From NCBI GenBank assembly GCA_024138025.1, contig JAMXBD010000398.1:682001-746000 (forward strand): 64,000 bases of DNA. Direction: 5' to 3'. The stretch's first letter is position 1; the number at the start of each line of letters is the position of its first letter. The notes beneath the pieces were generated by a model. That model had not been told where the DNA came from and searched no databases. It saw nothing but the letters and a program-made list of their open reading frames with translations. This document shows, piece after piece, positions 49,001-60,655 of the stretch. Origin of the DNA: Combretum micranthum (taxonomy: Eukaryota; Streptophyta; Magnoliopsida; Myrtales; Combretaceae). A program made the translations under genes and the position numbers.

Positions 49001-49487
49001 ATAAGTAGTTGTAAGGATGTAATAATAGGGTATGGGTAGTGTGTAGTGTAGGTTGTACTTGTGAATAGTAGACAAGACATCTACTTTACCGGTTGTTCCG
49101 AAAACACGGGAAAAGCTATAACTGTAATTTTTATAGCTCGGAAAATTATGAAATTGATATTTTTGGAATCCTTATAAAATTACGGTTCTAATGAATATTC
49201 AAGAATATTTTTTTGAATCCGTGGCCTGGGGCACGCTTTTCCGTAATTGGGCTCGGGAAGGCCCGGAATTGAAAAATTCCCGAATCTAAAACTTTCAAAG
49301 GTTTGAAATGTTCTTTGAAACAACAATTCACATTCATTTACTCCATAATATTTATTTTACTATGAAACCGAAGGAAAGCCGGATTTAGGGTTCCTAGGCT
49401 CTATTCACTAAACTCAATCTGTTCGGATTAGGGTTTCGTTTCCAACTCCTGGGGTTTTCTAGCTACTGAGAATTTCCGGGGTTTACA
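46062..49487 (-). mobile_element. LTR F, solo chromovirus LTR, 3426 bp, nested in LTR G
   Basis: On the plus strand TGTCACGTCCC to GGGTTTACA, with target duplication ATATG (46057-46061 and 49488-49492). LTR G resumes as in LTR H. Landmarks on the minus strand: donor GTATGT at 48632; acceptor AG 47166-47167; mini-exon 47096-47165; GTGAGT 47090-47095; second acceptor TTTTGCAG with AG 46445-46446. It is closest to LTRs C and I. Confidence 0.9.
48792..48799 (-). promoter_or_regulatory. TATA box of LTR F
   Basis: Self-complementary TATATATA within AGTATATATACT, followed on the minus strand by a CT-microsatellite leader. This matches the layout of the other LTR promoters. Confidence 0.4.
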
Positions 49488-49571
49488 ATATGAATGCACA
49501 AGCAAATGACCATGCAAGCATATAACTTTCCGATAGTCATATGTGAATGGATTTACGCCCTCCACTCGGGG

Positions 49572-49770
49572 TTTGGGATAGTTCATAAGTCATGCAACTA
49601 CAGTTCCATTGTTGGTCCATAAGACATGCAACTATAGTCCCAATCTTAAGTGGGGTGGTCCATAAGACATGCAACCACAATTTTAATGTTGGTCCATAAG
49701 TCATGCAACCATAGTTTCATTATTTGAATGGGGTGGTCCATAAGTCATGCAACTCTAGTCCCATTCATTA
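49572..49770 (-). repeat. Minisatellite in LTR G, GGTCCATAAGWCATGCAACY unit
   Basis: About five imperfect copies of a CATAAG(A/T)CATGCAAC core occur at irregular 35-55 base spacing. The equivalent array in LTR H is at 60468-60655. It lies in the second putative intron of the LTR. Confidence 0.8.
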
Positions 49771-52691
49771 AAGACCCGCTGCCTCCCAAATACACCTTTG
49801 TCCCACCAAAGGCATACTCGACAATGATATGTGGCTCACTACGTGTTATGCATGTACAATTTATGCATATAATCATGGTATATTAATTAGATAATTTAAA
49901 AGTGACCATAGAAATTTCAGACATTCCAAATCTATACTAGCTCATACAAGATTATTGCAACAAAGCTTGCCTCGATATACTTATCGTTCTTTCATGCAAG
50001 TTTAGATCACCATTCAATCACAATTTTATCTTTTCCTAAGTCTAATGACACTACTACTACAAGCACATCCAAGAGCATAATTAATTGACAGATGAACTCA
50101 CTTGTCCATGTAGTGAAAATTCACTAGTCGTAATAGTCCTCGGGAAGTGGTAACCCGTCCTCCAATTCACCTAGGTACAAAGAATACCCTCAATGAGTAT
50201 CTCTTATGAAGTTCTATTAAACTTAACAATTTTATTTACTAAGTTCGTCAATTTCCGCCTAGGTTGAATCCTTAACTTAAAAGGTCATATCTAACTCATT
50301 TTAACTCGGAATTTAGCTTATAATATACCGATTTGTACCTACTTCGAAAGAGCTATCTATTTCTAAAGTTAATTCAAACATTCAAGGTCATTTAGGGGTC
50401 GGAAACATACTGTACAGTAGGGTTGCGAAAATTCCAGATTTGAGCTTTTGTGAAAAATTGTCATATCTACTCTATTTAACTACTTAGGTTGACTCATATT
50501 AGTCCTAAACTTGCAAGGAGATCCTCTAAACAAAATTAAGAGATTACATACTTATCTAATCCCAAACATAATGTTCAAAAGAAACTTCTAAGAATCCATA
50601 TTCATAAAACCGAAATTCACAAGTTGAAACTCATTGTCTTGTTTTGAGTAAATCCTTTACTAAAACTTACTTAGTTCAATGAAAATAATTTTTCCTATAT
50701 TATATATCATCAAAGCATTCCATTTTCAATATAAAATACTTGTTTTGAGATAAAAAAGAAGGTCTTCAAAATTGGTCTCCCCATAATTACGAATTTCCAC
50801 TTTGAAATTTACAATGAAAACAAGACCTAGATTTTGTCTTCTACAAAGCACTTGATTTAAGCAATACCTTTTAGGAAAACTCATTTAAACTTATGAAATT
50901 TCATTCCTTAAGATATCTATACCAAGAGCCCTTTATATTTTTGTCTAAATCTTCATTTTAAGGTTGATTGATGGGTTCCAAAAATGGGTCTTGGTTTAGA
51001 TCCGAATTTTCATAAATTTATTTTGGACATATCTCTTGAGAAAATTCATCAAAACTCATGAAAAACAACCCATTACATATTATATCTTAAGAACCCTTCA
51101 TTTCTTGAACAAAATCCTCATTTTTGAGTTAGAAAACATGTTTTTATTTTGGGTTCTTGTTTTGATCCGAAAATGAAGTTTTTGTTTTTGAAAATAAACT
51201 TTGAAAATAAACCTTGATTCTTGTAAGATAAAGTCTTGATGATATACATCTATCAAACCTTCATTTTCTTAACAAAAACTTCCATTTTAGGACTTGAAAG
51301 GGGGTTTTTAAAATAGGGCATTGACAAGTTACGAATTTTACTTTTTCATTCAAACTCAAATCTAAGATCTACTCAATATCCAACCATGAAAACATAAGAA
51401 AAACTTAGTAGTAGGCCTTAAACTTCTAGATCTACACATAAACATAACTAAAGCTTGGTAAAACTCTAGATCTACAAGTTATCACATAAACAAAAAGATA
51501 AACAAGCCTTCCATATAACAAAAATACTAAGAACAAAAGAGATCATCATCTAGAGGAGTGTTTCACTTCTTGGCATCATCATCCATAGCCTTTTAAGCTT
51601 GTGGAATGTCCTTTGATGCATGAAACATCCATGGTATCATCCTAAAACATCTTATAAGAGCAAAAAGGGAAAGATTACCTCAAATATTTGCAAGAAATAT
51701 ATGTGGAAACAAGAAAGAAAAATGGGGACAGCTTGTTCTCAAGAAGACAAGGCAAGGAAGAAGAGGAAAAGAGAGAGAAAAAGAGAGAGGAAAAATATAG
51801 GGTTTGTAAAGGTGAAAGAGAGAGAGAATAAGATGCTTAAATAGAGATGTAAGAGTGTTAAATAAATTTAAAAAAAATAGAACATGCAGCTGCAACAGGG
51901 GAGAGGGGCTGGCGTGATTTTGTGTGTGTAGGGGAGTGAGTAGTTTGATTTTTAACTTGCAATTTTGAAAATGTAACAAGTTGCATCCATTTGTAACTAA
52001 AAGAGACTTTTAAAATATCAAATAAATAATTAAAAATAATGAAAAGTGGCTAAATTTTGTGGAATGGGCAGCTGCAAATTTTGGGACATGGAAGTGTAAG
52101 AAAAAACAAAAGAAGACATAATAATGTGTAGTAATGATAATGTATGTGTACTTGAGATATGGGTTGATAAAGTGGCTTTTTGAATAAGAAAAATATAAAA
52201 TAAATTAAGAAAAATATTTTCATTTAAGTGGCAGAATTTTTATGATTTAAATAAAATAATCAATTAAATTATTTTAGAAATTTAACAATTAAGTTACCGG
52301 TAAGAGTAAAATAAGCTTAGATGAGCTATAACTGATATTTTTAGAATCCGAAAAATTCTAAACTTGATATTTTTGAAATTCTTATAAAAATACGAGTCTA
52401 AAAATATTAAAGATATATTTTTAATTTTTCGAGCCCCGGGACACGCTTTCCAAAGCAGTATCCAAACAGGTTCGAAATAAGCCGAAAATGAACCAATCTG
52501 ATATTTTTAATAAATCAAATATTATTACGAACTATTCTAAACACTTTAATTATTTTTTCGACTCCTCGATTTACGAACTCGGGTTTGTCGGATCTAAACG
52601 GTAGGGCTTTACTCAAGATCCGTTGACCTAAGGTCTCCGGTAGACTTTCCGACTTAAGGTTAAGGCTTAGAAAACAGGGGTTTACACCCTC

Positions 52692-53177
52692 TCATTTGAT
52701 ATTACACACAAATTAGATGAAGTGGTTTGTTCGCCATAATCACATAAAGGTTTTATAAGAGTAAAACAGAGAATATTCTCCACTAGGTTTTAAAATATCA
52801 AAAACTATCTCTTTCATATGAACCAGGTTCTATATAAAACTAAACAAAAAGGAAATCCAAAAGACAAAAAGAAAATAATAAATTTCATAAAAGAACACTG
52901 GCTACTAGATCATATATGCTAGTAGTGTAGCTGACGCCCTTAAAAGTTTTAATTTTTGGCACGTTGAATGCTAGCTGCACACCGGTTATGTAAAGAGATA
53001 CGCCGGTAGCGTAGAAGTATGCACTGGCAACGTTGAGTTAGTGTTTGTCTCCAGCGTGAGATCTGCTAAAGCTTCCATGCTTCCTTGGCCAACATGCAAA
53101 TTCTTCCAATTAAATCCAAAATCATATTAAATTTGACATGCTTGAATGCTTTGATCTTCATCAATAGGCTTGCTAAA
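52692..53177. other. Unassigned DNA with Athila/Tat-like islands
   Basis: AT-rich sequence followed by GC-richer motifs (ACACCGGTTATG, TACGCCGGTAGCG) at about 52980-53040, similar in style to Athila/Tat LTRs. No ends or duplications were found. Confidence 0.3.
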
Positions 53178-53360
53178 ATGGTTCCCATCAATCACACTCC
53201 TCAAATTACAGGCCCAATTACTAGGGCTCAAGCTAAAGAGTTGCAGAACCTTGCATAGCGAAGTATGCTAGATAACAAGGAACTAGATGAAACTCGTATG
53301 ACCAATTCTTTTCCTTAGTATGAGTTTGGCAATTTCAATGAAGTACATTTATCTTTGCTC
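53178..53360 (+). pseudogene. Fragment of a Ty3/gypsy polyprotein with in-frame stops
   Basis: The plus strand reads MVPINHTPQITGPITRAQAK and then ELQNLA before a stop, with a second stop after TNSFP. A GPxTRxxAKxLQ segment is found in plant Ty3/gypsy polyproteins, so this is probably a decayed element piece. It is too short to assign to a lineage. Confidence 0.4.
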
Positions 53361-53432
53361 CCGGGAATTGCAACAAGCAAAACAAAGGAATCAAGTAGTA
53401 TAATGTAGCCTAAGAGACAAGTCAGGTCGGTG

Positions 53433-53660
53433 GCCTTCTTTAAAAGCCAGCAGCATAGCTAAGAGAGAATTAGCTACTCGGGCGTAGTCGAAGGTATGGT
53501 GGTCTTGGGAGATGATTGAAGCACTTAAGGCCAGCAGCCTTCTTTCTAATCTGATGGCATAGTCGACAAAGAATCGGCCATACGGGCGTGGTAGAGGGCA
53601 TGGACGGCTCAAGATATGTTTAAAGCACTCAAGGCCACCGGTGTTTGTCTTCAAAGCCAA
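53433..53660. repeat. Tandem repeat, period 104 bp, about 2.2 units
   Basis: GCCTTCTT at 53433 recurs at 53537, and TGTCTTC follows at about the next 104-base step (53647). Shared blocks include CGGGCGT, GGTAGAGG/GTCGAAGG and AAGCACT(T/C)AAGGCC. It lies between the polyprotein remnant and LTR I and may be part of the same old element. Confidence 0.65.
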
Positions 53661-53742
53661 CGGTGTACATGCCGTCCTTCTTTTAAAAACGTCTTTTTTT
53701 TTTTAGTATTTCATATGTTTGTTTATTTGTTTGGGAACTTGA

Positions 53743-53762
53743 TATATATATATATATATATA
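53743..53762. repeat. (AT)n microsatellite
   Basis: About ten AT dinucleotides in a row, bordered by a T-run at 53692-53704. Confidence 0.9.
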
Positions 53763-54266
53763 TGTCCTTTGTCATACAAACAGGTAGTTGATGATAGATA
53801 TCTTTTACATAGTTTGAGTATTTTCCCTCAAATTTCATACTCTTATCAATTCTATTAGATTGTGGCAAGTGATGGTATTAATTCTTGCTGTGCGTAATAT
53901 CAGCAAGAGCATACTAGGACCTTTGCTTTTGCTAGTGTGTCATATCTAGTGAAAGTTGAGCTTTTTATCTATTCATTGTTGTTGTTGATTTTGAAGTGTT
54001 GGATTTTTTAGTGTTTAGAACCTTGTTGTTGTGAGAATTTGATATTAATTTTGATTTGCTCAATAACCACAAGTTTAGGGCACATCATCTTTAGGTATTG
54101 GAGCACCAGTTGCAATGATGGGACAGTCCGTAAATGCGAAAGTTTTGATCTTTCTTACTGTTTTTAAGTTATCTTGTGGATTGTTAATTGTTGGGAGTAT
54201 TATTATTGGATTCTACTAAAAATTGAGAATTAGGGTTTATGCTGTGATTTGGGTTGATATTGTGGA

Positions 54267-54403
54267 TTGTTATTTGTGAATTGGGGAAAATTCAAGGATA
54301 TGTGGAATATGTCATATAAAATTGTGAATGTTGCTGGTGGGAATGATGAGAATAGCCAAGTTGGAGTAAGTCAAATTCATCATGCTGGAGGTGGTGGAGG
54401 AAC
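54267..54403 (+). pseudogene. Possible gene first exon interrupted by element I
   Basis: An ATG at 54267 (or 54300) opens a frame giving MSYKIVNVAGGNDENSQVG and a histidine-glycine end (IHHAGGGGG), directly cut by LTR I at 54404. The upstream 400 bases are T/G-rich and leader-like, with GTTGTTGTTG runs. The composition looks like the disordered start of a plant regulatory protein, but no domain is visible. The remainder would lie beyond the window. Confidence 0.25.
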
Positions 54404-57400
54404 TGTCACGCACCATAGGTACCCTATACGTAACAGTCCGCCACATGCCATATAAGATTCCTGAATATTAGTCCTTCGGGAGTCTCATATAGATGTAAGG
54501 CATACCTTTACGATAATAGAATACAAGTCCAAATAGAGATAAAAGCTTAACTTGGCATACATTAGCAGTAGGATATAACTCATGATGCATAATTAAACAT
54601 TACATTTACTAAGGGGCATTCCCCCGCAAAAGAATAATTAGTGGCCTTATACAGTCATCCAAAGTCTTAAAAGTTTCCTATGGAAGAAACTGTAGGGACG
54701 TAAGCTAACTAGCTTAGTGAGTAAAATCTTCCACAACAACATTCATATCACAACAATTCAAACAAGTGATTAAACAAGCAAGTGAATGCACCAAACACAT
54801 GAGAAAAACATACATATGACTGGCCGGAAATCATATGTGGATGGACTTGCGCCCTCCATCCCGGGTTAGCAGATTAACGAATACTGCGGTACTAACTTTA
54901 TGCCATTTATGGTTCACGAGTAACCAACAATTATTTCATTTCTGGATCACGATTAACTAACCAATTAATCTCGTTTATGGATCACGATTAACCAATCAAT
55001 GATTATGCTCTTTCCCATTATAATATGCATATGTCTGGATTTGGCCTTAGTTCGAATAGTTGATTAAGTCATTTTATTCAGGCGATCAAGCAATTTCTCA
55101 AACATAACATCATAACCAACTACATAACAGGAATTATCACCCAGTTTTGATATTCTTATTTTTAATTCTCATATCAGCATCAACATACAATTTCCCATTA
55201 TTCACCATCATACATATTCATTTCACTTGGCCTACATTCTAGTGCACTAATTTATCAAGCATATACAATAAATGAATTGGGAAGAGAACTCACTCCGCCA
55301 TTGGTTCGCCGGTCTTTTAGTAATACTAATCCGGGGGTAAAGACTCGATATCCTCGGGTTCGCCTAAACACATAAGGAACACCCTAATAAGTACTTTACC
55401 ATCTAGGAACACCAAAAACTCTAAGACAGCTTAGGGAAATTGAAATTCGCGTCATTTCCAAAGTTCCGATTTAAAATGGCCATAACTTGGTCGTTTTAAC
55501 TCGGAAATTTCACAAATTTTATATCGATTTCTATCTACTTTGAAAGAGCTTTCTAAATTTGAAGCTTAAATCAAGTTTTGAAAATATTTAAGCCTCAGAA
55601 ATGAAGGATCAGTTCTATCCAGTGGTTATGTAGATTTCGAAAATGTGATTTTCATGAATGCTTTTGGGATTTCTAAGTGTAAAATGAAAATAAATGCCAT
55701 GGTAATGAATTTCCCTATCATGAATGTCATGATATGAACTCTTATGTGCCTAAGTTCTCCTAAAGTTTTAGATTAAAAGAATTTCGATGACCTTTATCTT
55801 AGGAAACCATTTCATGCCATTGTTTAACTAATAATTTGTTACACTTGGTTACTCTCACTTGTTCTAAGGATTTTTCTTAGAAAAACTCTATTTTCTTTAA
55901 AGAAATTTTGACCCTTACATTAACTATATCCTAAGGCCTTTATTTCTTTAATTAAATTCATTTGTAAACTTTTAAGTGATTCTTATACTAGGATGGGTCC
56001 AAAAATCCGAATTTTTGCAAAACTCATTCTTAAGTGGATTCTTTTAAGAAAAATGTATTTTATACTTAGAACTTTAGGTATTTATTTTATCTATACCCTA
56101 AGAACTTTATTTATTTAAGAAAATACCATTTTTGAGGTTGGAAAACTAGTGTTTTCGAACCATCTATTCATTATTACGAATTTTGTTTACAAGACTTTCA
56201 ACTCAAAACTTCTATTAGACTTCATCTCTTGTTTTAAATATTTTCTTTGGTAAAAACTCATTTAAACTCATGGAAAATATCATCAAACATCATCTATCAC
56301 CTATAGGCTTCCTTTTTCTTGTAAAATACATGTTTTGAAGTTGATAAAAGGGTTTTTAAACTAGGTTTTCCATGTCATCCGAATTTACCCTATTCCACTC
56401 CTTGAAAAGTGTTTTCCTTTTTGGTTTCATTAACTCATCTACATATAGTTCTATATACTAGCAAGATTATTTACTCAAGACAAAAGTCTTGATGACCATT
56501 AATGCACAAAAACTCAAAATAGAGATGAGATCTTAAATGCCTTCATGAATATGAATGGTAAAATGATAGATCTACTATCTTTGATGCTTAAATAGGTTTT
56601 GAAAACATAAAAACTAAATTTTTATGGAAGATCTTTTGTTCAAAACAACTTTTTGATGGATGATCATGAAGCTCATGGCATGAAAGCTTGTTTAAATACA
56701 AGATCTACTTTGTGATGGTTTGGTATTCTTGTATTGATATTTCCTTGTCCCTAGCAAGAGCTCATGGGGATCTTTAAGTGGAAATACTCATGAATATCCT
56801 TGTCATTACAAGGATCTAAGGGTAAAAGAAGCAAAATTCTTTTACTTATAGTAAAAATAGAAGACAAATGCAAAGAAAAAAAAGTTTTGTGTGTATGTGT
56901 GTGTGGCCATGAGAGTCACGGTAAGGAGGAGTGGGAGAGGAGAGAAAAAGAGAGTTTTTCACCTTTGGTAAAATTTGAAAATGAGAAGAATGAAGAGAGA
57001 GAGAGAAAAGTGGTTTATATATAAAGTGAAATTAGGTTAAATGTGATAAAACAAATAATAAAAAAAATTGCACAATTGGACGCAATTGGGAGGATCACGC
57101 CGGCATGCATATATAAGAGAGAGAGTTTGATTTTTGTTTAACTTGTTTTGATAGATTTGAGTTAAATGTCATAATTTGTAATAATTATTTAGAGACAAAT
57201 AATTCTTGGAAAAGAAAATGTAATTGAGTGTTTGTGAGGATGTAAGAGTAGGGTGTGCTTGTGAGTGTAGTAGGTTGTACTTATGAATAGTAATGAATAG
57301 TAATCAAGACAACTTAATTATCGGTAGTAAGAAAAATACGAATAAAAAGGCTATAATTGTATTTTTCATAAACCAAAAAATTATGAAATTTGTATTTTTG

Positions 57401-57708
57401 AAATCCTTATTTAATTTCGATTCAAATGAGTATTCATGAGTGAATTTTTGAAATTTAAGTTTTGGGGCACGTTTTTCTGTAACGGGTCTCGAGAAGGCCC
57501 GAAACCGAAATTTTCTCAAAATCTAATCTTTTCTTGGTTTGAAATATATTCAAGATTAAATTTTCTTGTAAAAGCTTTTTAATTAGAAATTGAGGAAAAG
57601 CCGGATTTAGGGTTCCTAGTTCTCACTCCAATCTCAAGCTACTCCGGTTTAGGGTTTTGGTTTCCGGTTCTCGAGTCTTCTTGGTTACTAGAAGAATCAG
57701 GGTTTACA
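54404..57708 (-). mobile_element. LTR I: 3' LTR of chromovirus element I, 3305 bp
   Basis: On the plus strand TGTCACGCACC to GGGTTTACA. A purine tract (minus strand AAGGTGGGTAGG) and the chromodomain-integrase frame follow at the right, which makes this the 3' LTR of a reverse-oriented element. The left target copy would be GGAAC (54399-54403); the other is outside the window. Landmarks on the minus strand: TATA 57014-57023; acceptor AG 55364-55365; mini-exon 55294-55363; GTGAGT 55288-55293; second acceptor AG 54678-54679. Confidence 0.9.
57014..57023 (-). promoter_or_regulatory. TATA box of LTR I
   Basis: TATATATAAA on the minus strand, followed by CCACTTTTCTCTCTCTCTC, a CT-rich leader as in its relatives. 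Confidence 0.45.
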
Positions 57709-57727
57709 ACCTACCCACCTTAAAAAG
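57709..57727 (-). other. Polypurine tract of element I
   Basis: The minus strand reads CTTTTTAAGGTGGGTAGGT directly before the LTR. It would prime plus-strand DNA synthesis. Element H has the same tract at 63429-63446. Confidence 0.8.
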
Positions 57728-57737
57728 AGTTTTGTCC

Positions 57738-58217
57738 TCAAAACTGAACTGACGTACCTTGTTCCTCAAATAACTTGGGGTATTTCCTTCGAATCTCCTT
57801 CTCGGCTTCCCAAGTTGCTTCCTCAGAAGCATGGTTTCTCCACAACACTTTGACGTAATGGATCTCCTTATTCCGAAGCTTCTGAGTTTTCTTATCCAAG
57901 ATCTTTACGGGATGCTCTTCATAGGTGAGATTCTCCTTTAGCCGAATGGGTTCCAATTCCAATATTCGTTCAGGGTCAGGCACATACTTTCTTAGTACCA
58001 ACACGTGGAACACATTGTGTACTCCTGACAAGTTTGGCGGTAAGGCTAGTCGATAGGCTAAATCTCCCACTCTTTCCAAAATCTCATAGGGTCCAATATA
58101 CCTTGGGCTCAATTTCCCTTGAGTCTGCATCTTCTTTATGCTCTTAATCAGGTTTATCTTCAGATAGACATGATCGCCTACTCGAAATTCAAGTTCTCTT
58201 CTTTTCAGATCAGCCAA
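57738..58217 (-). pseudogene. Element I polyprotein C-terminus: GPY/F module and chromodomain
   Basis: After RRELEFRVGDHVYLKI, the frame shows SPRYIGPYEILERVG (GPY/F-type module), then YRLALPPNLSGVHNVFHVLV. A chromodomain follows (HPVKILDKKTQKLRN, then HYVKVLWRNHASEEATWE), ending before the purine tract. A chromodomain after the integrase defines the chromoviruses, and long LTRs with this layout point to Tekay/Del. It joins the upstream integrase only by a frameshift in the overlap at 58205-58217, so the polyprotein is broken. Confidence 0.85.
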
Positions 58218-59076
58218 CTCTTCTGTCTGTCTTGAGCTTCCTTCATCTTCTGTTGAATGACCCGGACCTTATCAGCTGCTTCCTGAACCAATTCTGGCCC
58301 AATAGTAAGCTTTTCCACATCATCCCAAAACAGAGAGGACCTACAACGCTGTCCATATAAGGCTTCATAGGGTGGCATCTGAATGGTCGAATGGTAGCTA
58401 TTGTTATAGGCAAACTCAATTAGAGGTATGTGATTGTCCCAACTTCCTTTAAATTCCAAAATGCATACTCTTAACATATCCTCTAAGGTTTGAATGGTTC
58501 GCTCAGACTGTCCATCTGTCTGAGGATGGTAGGCAGTACTGAAATGTAACTTGGTGCCTAGGCTCTTTTGTAAGCTTGTCCAGAACTTTGATACGAACCT
58601 TAGATCTCGATCTAAAACGATCCCCGCTGGTATACCATGAAGTCGTACAATCTCTCTAATGTAGATCTTAGCCAACTTATCCAGCGAATAGGTCATATTG
58701 ATTGGTAAGAAGTGTGCTGACTTTGTCAAGCGATCCACTATTACCCAACTGCATCACATCCCAAGGAGGTTTTCGGGAATCCACATACAAAGTCCATTGA
58801 GATCCGATCCCACTTCCATTCGAGGATAGGTAGGGGCTTTAATAATCCTCTTGGCCGTTGATGTTCCACTTTAACTTGTTGACACACGGCACACTTCATA
58901 ATATAATCCGCCACATCCCTCTTCATACCGTTCCACCAATAGTGACTTTTTAAGTCTTGATACATTTTGGTACCTCCTGGATGTACGGTGTAACCGGAGT
59001 TGTGAGCTTCGCTCATGATTTCCTTTCTCAGTTCTTCGTCTTCTGGTACACACAATCTCCCCTTCATCCTGACCAC
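58205..59076 (-). pseudogene. Element I integrase: zinc-binding domain and core, frameshifted
   Basis: The upstream segment (58741-59076) shows the H..H-CxxC zinc-binding module (HNSGYTVHPG, CAVCQQVK) and ISMDFVCGFPK at the start of the core. The downstream segment (58205-58738) continues with DRLTKSAHFLP, the second catalytic Asp region (GIVLDRDLRF) and the third (YHPQTDGQSERTIQTLEDML). A one-base loss near 58739 separates the two, right after GCDAVG. The D,D-35-E residues are visible but lie in two frames, so this copy could not make an active enzyme. Confidence 0.85.
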
Positions 59077-59141
59077 CTCTTCATCATCTAGGATAAAGTC
59101 AATATACTTTCCTTTGTGTACTTCTTCCTTGATCTTCTTTA

Positions 59142-59852
59142 TTACCTCATCATATCTTTGAGCTTCCTTGATCCGACCAAGGTGGGTTCCATGACCAAAT
59201 TTGCGATTTCCATTTCAGCACCTTGCCCTACAAACTCAATTCTTAACTTTTCAAATTCTCTTATCAGTTCTTTTTGTTCTGTGATTAGAGCTGCTACTTC
59301 CCCGCAACTTTTTTGGCTCAAGGCATCGACAACGGCGTTTACTTTTCTCGGGCAGTAATTGATTCCCAAGTCATAGTCCTTTATAAGTTCCAACCATCGT
59401 CTCTGCCTCATGTTCAACTCTTTTTGCGTCAACAAATACTTGAGGCTCTTATGATCCGTGTACACTTCACACCTTTGTCCATACAAGTAATGTCTCCAAA
59501 GCTCCAGGGCAAAAACCACAGCAGCCAACTCCAAATCGTGTGTAGGGTAATTCTGCTCATGGGGCCTTAATTGTTTAGAGGCATAAGCAATGACTTTTCC
59601 TTCTTGCATAAATACACATCCAAGACCATTCCTGGAGGCATCACTACGTACCGTATAAGGTTTTTCGGGGTCAGGTAATACCAGAATCGGAGCTGACACT
59701 AGGCGTTGTTTCAATTCTTGGAAACTTTGCTCCCTCTTATCTGTCCACACAAATTTCTCATTCTTTTGTGTCAGTTGTGTCAGAGGTTTGGCGATTTTAG
59801 AGAAATCCTTCATGAATTTGTGGTAGTAACTGGCCAAACCTAGGAAGCTTCG
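59142..59852 (-). pseudogene. Element I reverse transcriptase end and RNase H, interrupted by element H
   Basis: The frame begins at the insertion point of LTR H with [15 protein letters not shown], the end of the RT connection. RNase H follows: [45 protein letters not shown] and [10 protein letters not shown], giving the D, E, D catalytic pattern. The frame is lost near 59165, before the linker to the integrase. The catalytic RT palm must lie beyond element H, outside the window. Confidence 0.88.
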
Positions 59853-60467
59853 TGTCACGCCCCAAAGGGTACCCTAAACGCGACAGTCCATCACACGCGA
59901 TACTTAAACTTAAGTATGACCACCTTAGTCATCCCATAAGTTTGCATATCGAGTGTAAGGTGTACTTTCATAACTTTTAGGATCACACTTTGATTCGAGT
60001 AGTCTTAAGAAAGCATACATAGCATTAAGAATGTAAATCACATCAAGATAAATAGTTAAGCTTTACAAAAGCCAAGGGGGCATACCCCCGCCAAAATAAT
60101 AGGAGTCTACATCGTTTAGCTCCAATTACATATATCTGAATTTATATTAAAGAGATTTTCCTAGAAGTCCACGCCTATACTAGGTCTCGACTTCCTCAAA
60201 AGCTCTTTAATCCAATGTAGTAAACCTGCACAAAGTGTCCTCTCGGAACATCTAAAAATAGGAACACTGCAACAAAAACTATTGGGGTATAAGCTAATGC
60301 TTAGTGAGATTCATTTTCTTCAAGTAACATGCCCGACCAAGCTAAAATATCTATACAAGCAAGTTATAATTAAGCAACCATATGAATGCACAAGCATATG
60401 AGCAAGCAGCATATGACTTTCCGGTAGTCATAAGTGAATGAATTTACGCCCTCCATTCGGGGTTTGG

Positions 60468-60655
60468 GGTAGTTCATAAGACATGCAACTACAATTCCAA
60501 GTTGGTCCATAAGACATGCAACCATAATCCCAATCTTAAGTGGGGTGGTCCATAAGACATGCAACCACAATTTTAATGTTGGTCCATAAGTCATGCAACC
60601 ATAGTTTTCATTATTTGAATGGGGTGGTCCATAAGTCATGCAACCCTAGTCCCCT
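60468..60655 (-). repeat. Minisatellite in LTR H, counterpart of the array in LTR G
   Basis: Imperfect copies of the CATAAG(A/T)CATGCAAC core, five units, at the same LTR position as in G and with nearly the same unit order. Confidence 0.8.

Larger units (their letters stand above)
45530..52686 (-). mobile_element. LTR G, solo chromovirus LTR (3726 bp net) split by LTR F
   Basis: On the plus strand TGTCACGCCCC to GGGGTTTACA, with target duplication CCCTC (45525-45529 and 52687-52691). From its left end to about 51750 it is nearly identical to LTR H by eye. Beyond that it is unrelated to H and closer to D/E. Landmarks on the minus strand: donor near 51675 (GAG|GTAATC); acceptor AG 50171-50172; mini-exon 50102-50170; GTGAGT 50096-50101; second acceptor AG 45944-45945. 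LTR F interrupts its second putative intron. Confidence 0.88.

Noticed and set aside
49572..49770. CRISPR-like regularly spaced repeats
   Set aside because: The repeats are imperfect, irregularly spaced and part of a plant LTR that is repeated at 60468-60655. No cas genes, and the context is eukaryotic.
45530..52686. LTRs G and F as a pair flanking internal sequence
   Set aside because: F lies inside G with its own ATATG duplication, and G resumes across it exactly as in the related LTR H.
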